Under the pieces are notes generated by a model, which was not told the DNA's origin, searched no databases, and saw only the letters and a program-made list of their open reading frames with translations. A program made the position numbers and the translations under genes. From Clostridia bacterium (GTDB lineage: Bacteria > Bacillota_A > Clostridia > Christensenellales > Aristaeellaceae), in the NCBI GenBank assembly GCA_017464225.1, contig JAFUDW010000160.1:1-64000 (forward strand): a stretch of 64,000 nucleotides of DNA, read 5' to 3'. Position 1 is the stretch's first letter; every line of letters begins with the position of its first letter. Below, piece by piece: positions 1 through 8,779 of this stretch.

Positions 1-1
1 A

Positions 2-3000
2 TGCTGCGCATTTTTTCTGACCGCTCAGGCGGACGAAAGCGGCGTGCTGATCTTGCCGGAGGAAACGCGGATCATTGAAAGCGAAGCCTTCGCGGGCATG
101 GAAGCCGTAAAGGAAATCCGCCTGCCGGCAACCGTTACCCAGATCGGCGCGGGAGCCTTCCGCGATACCGGCGAAAGCAGCGCTCCGCTGCGCTATTATT
201 TTCCTCCCGAAGGGCTGACCGCGGCTCCCGGGGCCTTTGACGGCTGTCGGGCCACCGTGAAGGTAAACGGCGCGGAAATGCCTCGCCTTACCTATACCGT
301 GGCTGAGAATGGCGTTACCATCACCGGCTCCAGCGGGAACCTGACCGACGTGGTGATCCCGGACACCCTGGAGGGCAAGCCGGTGGTGGCCATTGGCAGC
401 AATGCCTTCAACGGCCGCAGCGCCATGACCAGCGTGGCGATCCCCAGTACCGTCACCAGCCTTGGCGCCGGTGCCTTCCGCAATTGCTCCTCCCTGACGC
501 AGATCACCCTGCCCGCGGGCATCACGGCCTTGCCGAACAGCGTGTTTCAGGGGGACCAAAGGCTGCAGCAGGTCACGCTGCAGGGCACGCTGACCGCCAT
601 CGGTAACGACGCCTTTAACGATTGTTACGTGCTGGCCTTTGATATTCCCGCCACCGTAACGCAGATCGGCTCCAATGCTTTCCGCTATTGCCGGGCCCTG
701 ACCCAGGCGACCGTTCCTTCGGGCGTTAGGGCGCTGTCGGAGAGCGTCTTTGCCCACTGTGAAAACCTGCAAAGCGTAACGCTGCCCCAGGGCATGGAAT
801 CCATCGGCTACGCGGCCTTCGATTGCTGCTACGCCCTGGCGGGCGTCAGCCTGCCCGATACGGTCACAACGCTGGGCAACAGCGTGTTCTACAATTGCCG
901 GGCGCTGACCTCCGTCACCCTTCCGTCGGGCGTCACGGCTCTGCCCAACGAGGCCTTCCGCGGCTGCTCCGCCCTGGCGCAGGTCAACCTGCCCGCCGGG
1001 CTTGCCAGCATGGGCAGCAACGTCTTTAACGGCTGCTCGGCGCTGACCTCCGTCAGCCTGCCCGCGGGCATCACGGCCCTGCCCAACGAAGCCTTCAACA
1101 ATGCCAATGGGCTGAGGACCGTCCAGCTGCCCTCCGGTCTCGCCACCCTGGGCACGAACGTCTTCAGGGACTGCCAAGCCCTGACCTCCGTCACCCTGCC
1201 CGCGGGCATCACGGCCCTGCCCAGCAATACTTTCTACAACTGCTATGCCCTGGCGCAGGTCAGCCTGCCCGCCGGGCTCACCAGCCTGGGCGCCGACACC
1301 TTCTACAACTGCCGGGCGCTGACCGCCATCGACCTGCCTGCGGGCGTCACCGCCCTGCCCAATGAAGCCTTCTACGGCTGCTCCGCCCTGGCGGCGATTG
1401 ATCTCACGGGGATCACCAGCCTGGGCACCGGCGCGCTGCGTGCGTGCGCCTCCCTGACGGAGGTCACGATTCCCGAGGACGTCACCGCCCTGCCCAGTTC
1501 TCTCTTTGAGGAATCCACCGGCCTGACGCAGGTCCATCTGCCCAGCACCCTGACCACCATCAACAATTACGCCTTCTACCACTGCCGGGCGCTGACGGAG
1601 ATCAGCATCCCCGCCGGGGTCACGGCCATCCCCTACGGTGCCTTCACGGGCTGCTCCGCCCTGCAGCGGGTGACGCTGCCCGCGGGGCTGGAATCCATCG
1701 CCCAGAACGCCTTCCGTGAGTGCACCAAGCTGACCCAGATCAATTTCCCCGCGGGCCTGACCTCCATCGGCCAGGAAGCCTTCCGGGACAGCTGCGTGGG
1801 CCAGTCCACCAACGCGGTCTACGTCCTGCCGGACAGCGTGGAAACCTTTGGCACCAATGCCTTCTATAACTGCGGCGCGGGCCTGCTGGTGACCAAGGGC
1901 AGCAATCTGGAAACCGTTGCAAAGACAAACGGCTACCTTTTCACCTATGACGCCGATACCGGCTTCCGCTATCAGTACAAGTCAAATACGCTGTATCTGG
2001 CGGGTTACAAGGGCCAAGGCGGCAATGTGACGATCCCCGCTGAGGCCACGGTCATCGGCGAGCGCGCCTTCTATGAAAATACCGCCATCACCGGCATCAC
2101 CATCCCCACGGGCTTTGTTACCATTGACACCAGCGCCTTCGTCCGCTGCACGAATCTGAGCCGGGTGACCATGGCCGATACAATCACAACGATCAAGAAC
2201 AACGCCTTCTATGGCTGCGCCAATTTGACGGATGTGACCTTCTCCGCCAACCTGACCTCTATCGGTCAGGACGCCTTCGACTACGCCTGCACGGTGGCGG
2301 GCACATACTTCTATCGTCTGCCGGATCACATCACCACGTTGGACTGGACGCCCTTCAACGATTGCGGCGCTGTACCGTGCTTTAACCGCGGCAGCGATAC
2401 CGCGGCCCTGTTCCGCTCCGACAACAATACCAGAAGTATTCAATATACCTACACTGGAGAAACCGATTTCCGTTATCTCTGGTATAGCAGCGAGGGCGAA
2501 CACCTGATGCAGTATACAGGCAGCGCCGCCACGGTGAATATTCCTCCCTATGTCTGGCTGATCGACGACGGTGCGTTCCGGGACAATACGACGATTACGA
2601 AGGTAATCATCCCCGAGGGCGTGACGCGGATCAACAGCAACGCCTTCCGGGATTGCGTCCACCTGACGGACGTTACCTTCCCCAGCACGCTGGATACCCT
2701 GTGGAATAACGCGTTCAACGGCTGTGGCAGCGCCGCGCAGGCTTCATTCTGTTTCAATCTGCCGGACAACATCAACGAGGTTGCGCCAGATGTGTTCGTC
2801 AATTGTCCAGCCATCCTGACCTGCGGCATCGACAGCACCACGGCAAGCAAGATCTCCAACCCTGGCTGGTCCTTTGCCCGCAACGACCGGCCGGATGAGC
2901 TGGATTTCCGTTACAAATACGACTACTTCGATCACGTTTGGGGCTGGGGCCTGTACGACTATGCGGGGTCGCTGACCTCCGTGCTCCTGCCGGACGACTG

Positions 3001-4192
3001 TGCTAACGTGAGCAGCGCGGTGCTGCGGCAGAAGGTGAATGACGGGCTGGAGCTCAAATGCAACCAGCTGTCCGACACAGCCCTGGGTCTGTCCAACGCG
3101 AATGTGCCCTTCACCTTCCCCGGCCACGAAGGTCTTCGCTATCGCATCATCAATAACGTGCTGTACGTGACGGGCTGCGTGGGCAGCCCCACGGAGCTCG
3201 TCATTCCCCAGGTCACCGCGTATATCAACGCGGGCTGGGAGGAGCGCATTGACGATCGCAGCTTCGCGAACCTGACGACGCTGACCAAGCTGGTGCTGCC
3301 CGAGGGCATGTACGGCGTCGGAGACAGCGCTTTCCGCGGCTGTGTGAACCTGACGGACATTACCTTCCCCGATTCCCTCAAGGTGCTGGATAACCACGCC
3401 TTCGAGCAATGCGGGAAGAACGCCGATTACCTGCACTACTATGTGCTGCCGGACAACATGACGTCGATTTCCACCAACACGGACGCCGGCTGGGGCGCGT
3501 TTACCGATATCAACAAGGGTCGCATCTCCTGCAATCCCGATACCACAACCGCCCTGCAATTATCCGCAATTGATATCTACAACCACGGCGGCAGCTATCG
3601 CTTCGCCCTCAAGGGCCACGAGACGGATGGCCTGCTGTATCAGTACAGACAATACACGGTGGATGGTGAGCCCGTGAACCGCCTGGAGCTGCGGGCCTAT
3701 GAGGGCTCCGGCACCTCGGTCACCATCCCCGCAGGCGTGGGCCTCTATCGCATTGAGGACGACGTGTTCAAGGATTGCCAGGAGCTGGAGCAGGTGACCA
3801 TCCCCGACGGCGTGGTGGAGATCGGCTCCTACGCCTTCAGTGGCTGCACCATGCTGCACGGCGGAGCGGAGGAATTCGTCATCCGGGTGCCCAGCACCGT
3901 CAAACGCCTCCAGAACAATGCCTTCTTCAACGCGGGCAGCGGCTATTATGCCGAGCGCTTCTATCTGGTGCTCCCCGCTGGATTGGAGGAGTTTGATATC
4001 AGCGTCGTTACGGGATGTAACGCCGTGTTCGTGGCCCCCGGCGGCCTGGCTGCCCAGGTGTTGTATAACAACTGGTATTATTACTATCTCACCCTGGCCG
4101 ACGCCATGAACGGGATCGATTGCCAGTATCGCAGGGAATACAATGATCAGGGCATAGAAATCACGCACAGTCCGCGCTTCGGAAAAAGATAA
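2..4192 (+). CDS. Secreted BspA-type leucine-rich-repeat protein (5' partial)
   Basis: Surface or secreted repeat protein of the BspA/LRR_5 type, usually linked to adhesion or protein binding. The frame is open to the left edge of the window, and the first visible residues (CCAFFLTAQA-DESG) look like the end of a signal peptide, so the true start lies just upstream; a GTG at 44 is only an internal codon. Residues about 20-620 are nearly uninterrupted 23-residue repeats of the form LTSVTLPAGITALPNEAF. The second half (from about nt 1950) alternates LRR blocks with a recurring module that starts FRY or LRY, continues to a GYxG strand, and ends in a YxLPD...F..C segment. There is no LPXTG motif or C-terminal membrane anchor; the protein ends ...SPRFGKR. 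Its ligand cannot be inferred. A strong terminator follows. Confidence 0.9.
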   Translation, partial: CCAFFLTAQADESGVLILPEETRIIESEAFAGMEAVKEIRLPATVTQIGAGAFRDTGESSAPLRYYFPPEGLTAAPGAFDGCRATVKVNGAEMPRLTYTVAENGVTITGSSGNLTDVVIPDTLEGKPVVAIGSNAFNGRSAMTSVAIPSTVTSLGAGAFRNCSSLTQITLPAGITALPNSVFQGDQRLQQVTLQGTLTAIGNDAFNDCYVLAFDIPATVTQIGSNAFRYCRALTQATVPSGVRALSESVFAHCENLQSVTLPQGMESIGYAAFDCCYALAGVSLPDTVTTLGNSVFYNCRALTSVTLPSGVTALPNEAFRGCSALAQVNLPAGLASMGSNVFNGCSALTSVSLPAGITALPNEAFNNANGLRTVQLPSGLATLGTNVFRDCQALTSVTLPAGITALPSNTFYNCYALAQVSLPAGLTSLGADTFYNCRALTAIDLPAGVTALPNEAFYGCSALAAIDLTGITSLGTGALRACASLTEVTIPEDVTALPSSLFEESTGLTQVHLPSTLTTINNYAFYHCRALTEISIPAGVTAIPYGAFTGCSALQRVTLPAGLESIAQNAFRECTKLTQINFPAGLTSIGQEAFRDSCVGQSTNAVYVLPDSVETFGTNAFYNCGAGLLVTKGSNLETVAKTNGYLFTYDADTGFRYQYKSNTLYLAGYKGQGGNVTIPAEATVIGERAFYENTAITGITIPTGFVTIDTSAFVRCTNLSRVTMADTITTIKNNAFYGCANLTDVTFSANLTSIGQDAFDYACTVAGTYFYRLPDHITTLDWTPFNDCGAVPCFNRGSDTAALFRSDNNTRSIQYTYTGETDFRYLWYSSEGEHLMQYTGSAATVNIPPYVWLIDDGAFRDNTTITKVIIPEGVTRINSNAFRDCVHLTDVTFPSTLDTLWNNAFNGCGSAAQASFCFNLPDNINEVAPDVFVNCPAILTCGIDSTTASKISNPGWSFARNDRPDELDFRYKYDYFDHVWGWGLYDYAGSLTSVLLPDDCANVSSAVLRQKVNDGLELKCNQLSDTALGLSNANVPFTFPGHEGLRYRIINNVLYVTGCVGSPTELVIPQVTAYINAGWEERIDDRSFANLTTLTKLVLPEGMYGVGDSAFRGCVNLTDITFPDSLKVLDNHAFEQCGKNADYLHYYVLPDNMTSISTNTDAGWGAFTDINKGRISCNPDTTTALQLSAIDIYNHGGSYRFALKGHETDGLLYQYRQYTVDGEPVNRLELRAYEGSGTSVTIPAGVGLYRIEDDVFKDCQELEQVTIPDGVVEIGSYAFSGCTMLHGGAEEFVIRVPSTVKRLQNNAFFNAGSGYYAERFYLVLPAGLEEFDISVVTGCNAVFVAPGGLAAQVLYNNWYYYYLTLADAMNGIDCQYRREYNDQGIEITHSPRFGKR

Positions 4193-4212
4193 GCGCTGAA
4201 CACATGAAACGA

Positions 4213-4240
4213 GGGCTCCCGGAAAAACCGGGAGCCCTTT
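4213..4240 (+). terminator. Rho-independent terminator of the LRR gene
   Basis: A perfect 10-bp stem (GGGCTCCCGG/CCGGGAGCCC) with an A5 loop is followed by TTT. It lies between convergent genes, 20 bases after the LRR stop codon. Confidence 0.85.
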
Positions 4241-4260
4241 CATATAGAATAGAAAAGCGT

Positions 4261-5349
4261 TTACCGCTTGATATCGTAATTCATGTTCATCAGGTTGCGG
4301 ATGGTGGCGGCGCTGTCGGTGATATTGGCGTCGCCGTGGATGGTATGCTTGATCACCGAGGACGCGACGGCAAAGTTCAGCATATCCATGGCCTTATAGC
4401 CGTGCATCATGGCATAGATCAGGCCGCTTGCGAAGGCGTCGCCGCCGCCCACGCGATCCAGGATCGTAAAGGTGAACAGCTTGCTTTCAAAGGTATGGCC
4501 TTCATACCACATATAGGCTTTCAGGCTGTTTTCCGAGCCGGAGTGGGCGTAGCGCACGTGGCGGGCAATGCATTTCAGATTGGGCCAACGCTCAATGAAC
4601 GCCTGGAAAACCTCGTCCTGCTCCTCATAGGCGGGCTGCAGCGGTACGCCGTCCTTCACGTCTCCTTTACTATGATCCTGCGGATCGCGCCATACGTGGT
4701 AGGGCTCTATGCCGAGCAATACGTCCACATAGGGCAGGCATTCGGTACAGAAATCCCGCGCCTCCTCCCAGGTCCACAGCGTGGAGCGGAAATTGCCGTC
4801 AAAGGACACCGTCAGGCCCAGGTCTTTGGCCGCTTTCAGCATATCCATGGTCAGCTTGCGGCAGTTGGGGGCAAGGGCGGGGGTAATGCCGGACAGATGC
4901 AGCCAATCGAAGCCCTCCAGCAAGGCTTTGAGGTCATAACCGGTAAAATCGTACTCAGTGAGCGCGGAATGCTTGCGGTCATAGATCACCTGGCTGGGAC
5001 GGATGCCGAAGCCCGTTTCCAGGTAATAGGTACCCAAGCGGTGGGTAGGCGTCTGCTCCGGAGTGGAAAGGATCACCGGCGTGCAGTGCACGTCGCTGGA
5101 GCGAAGGGCGCGGATGGCGCTTTTGCCCAGGGAATTGTTGGGCACAACAGAAAAGAAAGTGCTGTCCACGCCCAGGCTGGCCAGAGACAGGGCGATATTG
5201 GCCTCGCTGCCGCCGTAGGAGGCTTCAAAGGAGGTGGTCATGCGGATCTTATCGTAATTTGGCGGGGTGAGGCGCAGCATGATCTCGCCCATGGTAATAA
5301 ACTTTTTGCCGGGTTCCTGGTCGTTCAAAAGCGGATTTCCGTGTATCAT
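4261..5349 (-). CDS. kdgK: PfkB-family sugar kinase, probably 2-keto-3-deoxygluconate kinase
   Basis: Cytoplasmic ribokinase-fold kinase, 362 aa. The N-terminal YGGSEANIALSLASLG sugar-binding segment and the C-terminal DRVGGGDAFASGL signature (anion hole plus catalytic Asp) are both present, as is the FDGNFRSTLW segment typical of KdgK-like enzymes, which phosphorylate KDG to KDPG. The start chosen is the ATG at 5349, preceded by GGGAGCG at normal spacing; an upstream in-frame start at 5409 lies in the promoter. No KDPG aldolase or uronate genes are in the window, so the exact substrate is inferred. It is monocistronic, with its own promoter, and convergent with the LRR gene. Confidence 0.82.
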   Translation of the reverse strand: MIHGNPLLNDQEPGKKFITMGEIMLRLTPPNYDKIRMTTSFEASYGGSEANIALSLASLGVDSTFFSVVPNNSLGKSAIRALRSSDVHCTPVILSTPEQTPTHRLGTYYLETGFGIRPSQVIYDRKHSALTEYDFTGYDLKALLEGFDWLHLSGITPALAPNCRKLTMDMLKAAKDLGLTVSFDGNFRSTLWTWEEARDFCTECLPYVDVLLGIEPYHVWRDPQDHSKGDVKDGVPLQPAYEEQDEVFQAFIERWPNLKCIARHVRYAHSGSENSLKAYMWYEGHTFESKLFTFTILDRVGGGDAFASGLIYAMMHGYKAMDMLNFAVASSVIKHTIHGDANITDSAATIRNLMNMNYDIKR

Positions 5350-5380
5350 ATGCGATCGCTCCCATTCGTTTTGTCGCTTT

Positions 5381-5409
5381 ATTATGGCATATCCGTCTGT
5401 TTCCGTCAA
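5381..5409 (-). promoter_or_regulatory. Promoter of the PfkB kinase gene
   Basis: On the minus strand, TTGACG (-35) and CATAAT (-10) are separated by 17 bp, 32 bases before the kinase start codon. Confidence 0.65.
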
Positions 5410-5503
5410 GACGGTATCAATATTTTTGCGGGATCATAGCAGAAGCGATCATAAAACCGCGCATGATTGACGGAAGGGGGAAAGGCCGTTGATTAAAACG
5501 CAC

Positions 5504-6274
5504 TCAGTCAAACCAGCGCCATGCTTCCTTGCAGGTGACGTTGAAATCACGGTCAACCGTAAGCGTATAAACCTTGTATTTTGCCCGCTTTGCAAACTTA
5601 TCCATTACGGGAATGGGTTCCATGGTGCCAAAGCCGTTGATCGTCAGCTCCGTGACGCCGGGAATACGCCCATGGTATTCGTATGTTTCCGTATACTGTG
5701 ATCCCGTTTCAAGCGGATCGTAGGATGGCCCGTAATCCTTGACTGTGCGCACAAACAGGATTTCCGGCGATGACAAAACCGGCGTTTCCTGCATTTCAAT
5801 GCCTTCACAGGTGGTGATGGTCAGCGTAAAGGTTTTCGCATTTTCTTTCGTATAGCTTTTCAGAAAAAAATATACGTCCTGCATCAGTCTGCCGCTGCCT
5901 TTGGGCTGCACATGATCCAGACTGATGGAAAACGCGCTGCCATCGCCATATTCAACGTACAAATACTCGCTTGGCGCGTCCAGCAGATGCTCCTCAGCAT
6001 ACGGGAGAGCAGCCCAGCTTTCAGGCGCGTACTGCGCAATATAATTCTGCAGGTCGCGCAGCGTATCCCACGTGGTGGTGTAATGGGATTGTGCGTCGTG
6101 ATCGGCTACGGTCAAGCCATCCGCGTCCAAAGTCATGATAAAATGTTCGTTTTCCATGCCGCCAAGGATAGAATACTCGCACAGCGTCAGCTCGTTTGCA
6201 TTTTCCGCCAGGGCGGCAGCGCAAAAGAGCAAGCAGAGGAGCGCCGCGAGGATGAGCGTAATAATAGGTTTCAT
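5504..6274 (-). CDS. Exported protein of unknown function
   Basis: 256 aa with a classical Sec signal peptide (MKPIITLILAALLCLLFC, cleavage near ALA-EN). I do not recognise a domain. The mature part is acidic with alternating beta-like segments and a C-terminal cluster ending CKEAWRWFD. The start is the ATG at 6274, preceded by AAGGAGAAAAGCGATC; an upstream extension to 6346 overlaps a hairpin and lacks a ribosome site. It follows another small exported protein on the same strand (6350-7054), with a terminator-like hairpin between them, so the two may be partly uncoupled. Its place among secreted proteins suggests an envelope or extracellular role, which is inference only. Confidence 0.8.
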   Translation of the reverse strand: MKPIITLILAALLCLLFCAAALAENANELTLCEYSILGGMENEHFIMTLDADGLTVADHDAQSHYTTTWDTLRDLQNYIAQYAPESWAALPYAEEHLLDAPSEYLYVEYGDGSAFSISLDHVQPKGSGRLMQDVYFFLKSYTKENAKTFTLTITTCEGIEMQETPVLSSPEILFVRTVKDYGPSYDPLETGSQYTETYEYHGRIPGVTELTINGFGTMEPIPVMDKFAKRAKYKVYTLTVDRDFNVTCKEAWRWFD

Positions 6275-6304
6275 GATCGCTTTTCTCCTTCCATACCAAA
6301 ATAC

Positions 6305-6336
6305 AGGAGGGCGGACAAGATCATTGCCCGCCCTCC
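6305..6336 (-). terminator. Terminator-like hairpin between two exported-protein genes
   Basis: A 9-bp stem (GGAGGGCGG/CCGCCCTCC) with a 13-base loop. On the minus strand it is followed by TGTATTTT, a weak U tract, so termination is probably partial. Confidence 0.5.
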
Positions 6337-6349
6337 ATGGCAGCATATA

Positions 6350-7054
6350 TTATTCCGCCGCTTCAACCGCCTGCTCAAAGTACATCGTCATGACGGTTTC
6401 CTCATCAAACTGCTGGGTGATGGAGAGCCAGCCGTTATCGTTCAGCTCCAGCGCCATGGAACCATCGCCGATGGCCAGCTTGCCATCCTCGGTCAGCGTG
6501 GTTTCGCCCTCGATGGTATCCTCGCCGGAAATCAGGGTGAGCTTACCGGCTTCCACCGTCAGCGTACCGTCCGCGCCCAGGGCGTCTGCGGGGAGCAGGG
6601 CGCCGCCGGCGCCAATGGTGGTCAGCGTCCATTCGCCCAGGAAGGCGTCTTCGCTTTCCGCGGCGATCACCTGGGGCAGGGCGGCGATTTCCGGGGCTTC
6701 CTGGCTGAAGACCAGCAGCGCGCCGCCCATATCAAACTTCAGCAGGTCGTCCTCCATGACGAAATCCTGATCGCCGTCTTCACCCATGGAAATGATGACG
6801 GCGCCATCGCCCATCTTCCAGGTGACGGCATCCTCATCCACATCCTCGCCGTAGGCGGTGACGAACAGCGCGGTGCCGTCCTCGTTCAGCGTGATGGTCA
6901 TCTCCATGCCCAGGACGGAGGGCGGCAGCGTGTCCTCACCCATCTGTACTTCGGTCAGATACCAATCGCCAATCACATCGGCGGCTTCGGCCATGGCAGG
7001 CAGCAGCATGCAGGCCATCATCAGGGCCAGGATCAGGGATACAAGCTTTTTCAT
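6350..7054 (-). CDS. Exported protein with two lipocalin-like repeats
   Basis: 234 aa with a Sec signal peptide (KKLVSLILALMMACMLL, cleavage near AEA-AD). The mature part is very acidic and consists of two related halves of about 95 residues. Each opens with G-[DE]-W-x-L-T (GDWYLTEV and GEWTLTTI), then Gly-rich and TLTxxDGK-type strands, resembling the lipocalin-like beta-barrel repeats found in secreted Clostridia proteins. Two ATG codons lie 6 bases apart; the second (7054) sits 8 bases from the GAGGAGG ribosome site and is preferred. Function is unknown; binding of a small ligand or peptide is a guess from the fold. Confidence 0.78.
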   Translation of the reverse strand: MKKLVSLILALMMACMLLPAMAEAADVIGDWYLTEVQMGEDTLPPSVLGMEMTITLNEDGTALFVTAYGEDVDEDAVTWKMGDGAVIISMGEDGDQDFVMEDDLLKFDMGGALLVFSQEAPEIAALPQVIAAESEDAFLGEWTLTTIGAGGALLPADALGADGTLTVEAGKLTLISGEDTIEGETTLTEDGKLAIGDGSMALELNDNGWLSITQQFDEETVMTMYFEQAVEAAE

Positions 7055-7101
7055 GTTCATTTCCTCCTCAATATTTTATTGGAAACGTGGTTATTACCGC
7101 T

Positions 7102-8583
7102 TTAGCGGCGTGGGCGTTCGATGAAAGTAACGGGCGCTGTTTCAAGAAATTGCATTACCATGGGTGTGGGGGTGGCCATAACTGCGACCGGCGTTTGCCA
7201 GGTCTGAACAGGCACGGGCGTTGGCGTAATGAAGGTCTGGATATTTAGTGTTTCTCTTACCAGTCTCGGCGTGGGCGAAGGCGTGGCGATGTTGTACATC
7301 GTTGCTACGACCCTCCTTGGCGTGGGCGTGGGTGTAATGAAGGTCTGGATATTTATCGTTTCTCTTACCAGTCTTGGCGTGGGCGTAGGCGTGGTTATGT
7401 ACATCGTTGTTGCGACCCTCCTCGGTGTAGGCGTGATTTGGACATAAGGTCCACGGGTCACGGGGATATTTATATTACCCGGCGTCGCGGTTTGCAGCTT
7501 CGATGTGGGCGTAGGCGTGATGAAGTGCTGCACGTAATCGTTATTGAAGGACATGGTGGGCGTGGGAGTAATCACTGGCCGGGGCGCCGCGGTGGTATCG
7601 GGCTTGGGCGCGGCGGTGATATTGGAGATCTTGCCGTTGAAGATGGGCTCGTACTCCATGGACACATCCAGCGTGCGCACCACAAACTGGGTCACGTCGG
7701 TGCTGAAATCCAGATACATATTGTCGAAGCGCCAGTAGCTGATCTTCTTTCCCTTGGGAATGGTGGCGCGGATGCGGGTGGTTACTTGGCCGCCCTGCTC
7801 CCACTGGTTGGTGGCACGGTTGATATAATCATCGGTAAAATCAAACCAGTCCAGCCAGCCGCCGGCGCCGTAGCCCGAGGCCGTGATATGGCACAGCTTG
7901 CTGTGAATGGCCTGCACGATCAGCTGATCGCCCGTACGGAAGGCCTGGATATCATCGGGGCTCAGCTGGGTAAAGCTCGCGCCACCCCGGAAAACGGCCT
8001 CCACGGTCAGCGAATCCCATACGTTATGCAGCACGATGCTCTTGGGTACGGCGGGCTCAAAATCGTACCGGGTGCCGTTGATCACCCAATATTCGGGCGT
8101 GGCGTCGGCGGTGAGCACCACCTCCTGGGGATAATCGTAGGAGATGGCGGTGTAGCGGTCGCCGTACGCCTTGCCGTTGCTGCTGTACTGCACAGCGCCG
8201 CCGTACATGGTGATGGTGATATCGCCCTCGCCGGCATAGGTATCATAGCCATAGGCAGGCTGCTGAGCAGGCGCGGGTGTGGCCTGGGCCTTGGTGTTCT
8301 TGCTTCCGCTTTTGCCGCTGGGCGCCGATTTAGACAGGAATTCCCAGCGGGCATAGCCCGATTTGCCGTTATAGGTCACCCAGGCGGAAATCTCGGTGGA
8401 AAGGTTATCATCGGTTTCCAGCCTTGTTCCGTTGGGGATGCGGGCGATCACGCTGTCATCCTTAGCGCTGCGCAGGTTCAGCGTGCCGCCGTTGGGTGTA
8501 TTGACGTAATAGGTGTCCGCCAATGCCGCGGAAAGCAGGCAGCACAGCATGAGCGCCATTACGACAAGCGCAAGCTTTTTCAT
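7102..8583 (-). CDS. Secreted SH3-domain protein with Thr-Pro repeat tail
   Basis: 493 aa with a signal peptide (MKKLALVVMALMLCCLLSA, cleavage near ALA-DT). Residues about 24-85 form a bacterial SH3 domain (GGTLNLRSAKDDSVIARIPNG ... GYARWEFLSK), which usually binds peptidoglycan. A short Ala/Pro linker follows, then about 200 residues with beta-rich InlB-repeat-like segments (VVLTADATPEYWVINGTRY). The C-terminal 170 residues are low complexity, dominated by TPTPTP and two tandem copies of a 36-residue unit containing RLVRETINIQTFITPTPTP. The ribosome site is GAAGGGAGAG before the ATG. There is no sortase signal. It is probably a wall-associated protein with an extended stalk. Confidence 0.85.
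   Translation of the reverse strand: MKKLALVVMALMLCCLLSAALADTYYVNTPNGGTLNLRSAKDDSVIARIPNGTRLETDDNLSTEISAWVTYNGKSGYARWEFLSKSAPSGKSGSKNTKAQATPAPAQQPAYGYDTYAGEGDITITMYGGAVQYSSNGKAYGDRYTAISYDYPQEVVLTADATPEYWVINGTRYDFEPAVPKSIVLHNVWDSLTVEAVFRGGASFTQLSPDDIQAFRTGDQLIVQAIHSKLCHITASGYGAGGWLDWFDFTDDYINRATNQWEQGGQVTTRIRATIPKGKKISYWRFDNMYLDFSTDVTQFVVRTLDVSMEYEPIFNGKISNITAAPKPDTTAAPRPVITPTPTMSFNNDYVQHFITPTPTSKLQTATPGNINIPVTRGPYVQITPTPRRVATTMYITTPTPTPRLVRETINIQTFITPTPTPRRVVATMYNIATPSPTPRLVRETLNIQTFITPTPVPVQTWQTPVAVMATPTPMVMQFLETAPVTFIERPRR
7226..7441 (-). repeat. 108-bp tandem repeat in the SH3-protein gene
   Basis: Two direct copies with a 108-bp period (7226-7333 and 7334-7441) encode 36-residue units. 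Both begin with GTAATGAAGGTCTGGATATT on the plus strand and are about 85-90% identical by eye. More diverged TPTP segments continue to about 7570. Confidence 0.85.
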
Positions 8584-8655
8584 TGTTCTCTCTCCCTTCT
8601 ATATTGAATCAGGAAGCGGTTCTCAATGCGCCGCTCCAAGATTTTGTACCTACTT

Positions 8656-8678
8656 CCGCACTGGGTTTTTCAGTGCGG
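8656..8678 (-). other. Stable hairpin in the leader of the SH3-protein gene
   Basis: A perfect 8-bp stem (CCGCACTG/CAGTGCGG) with a 7-base loop, about 75 bases before the start codon. On the plus strand it is followed by CTTCGTTTTTA and would look like a terminator, but no plus-strand gene precedes it. I recognise no known riboswitch in the 196-base gap around it. Confidence 0.45.
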
Positions 8679-8779
8679 CTTCGTTTTTATCCTCCCAATA
8701 TATCCGTTCTTCGTCCACGGCGCGGCATGACCCGGCATAGGTATTGCGAAAAGGCTTGACGCTTGCATCAGGCGGAGCT

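Noticed and set aside
500..1900. CRISPR-like array in the LRR gene
   Set aside because: The repeats are in frame, about 69 bp, and encode LRR units without unique spacers.
4204..5439. Long plus-strand open frame opposite the PfkB kinase
   Set aside because: It is antisense to a gene with clear motifs, has no recognisable domain and begins inside a terminator; it follows from codon bias.
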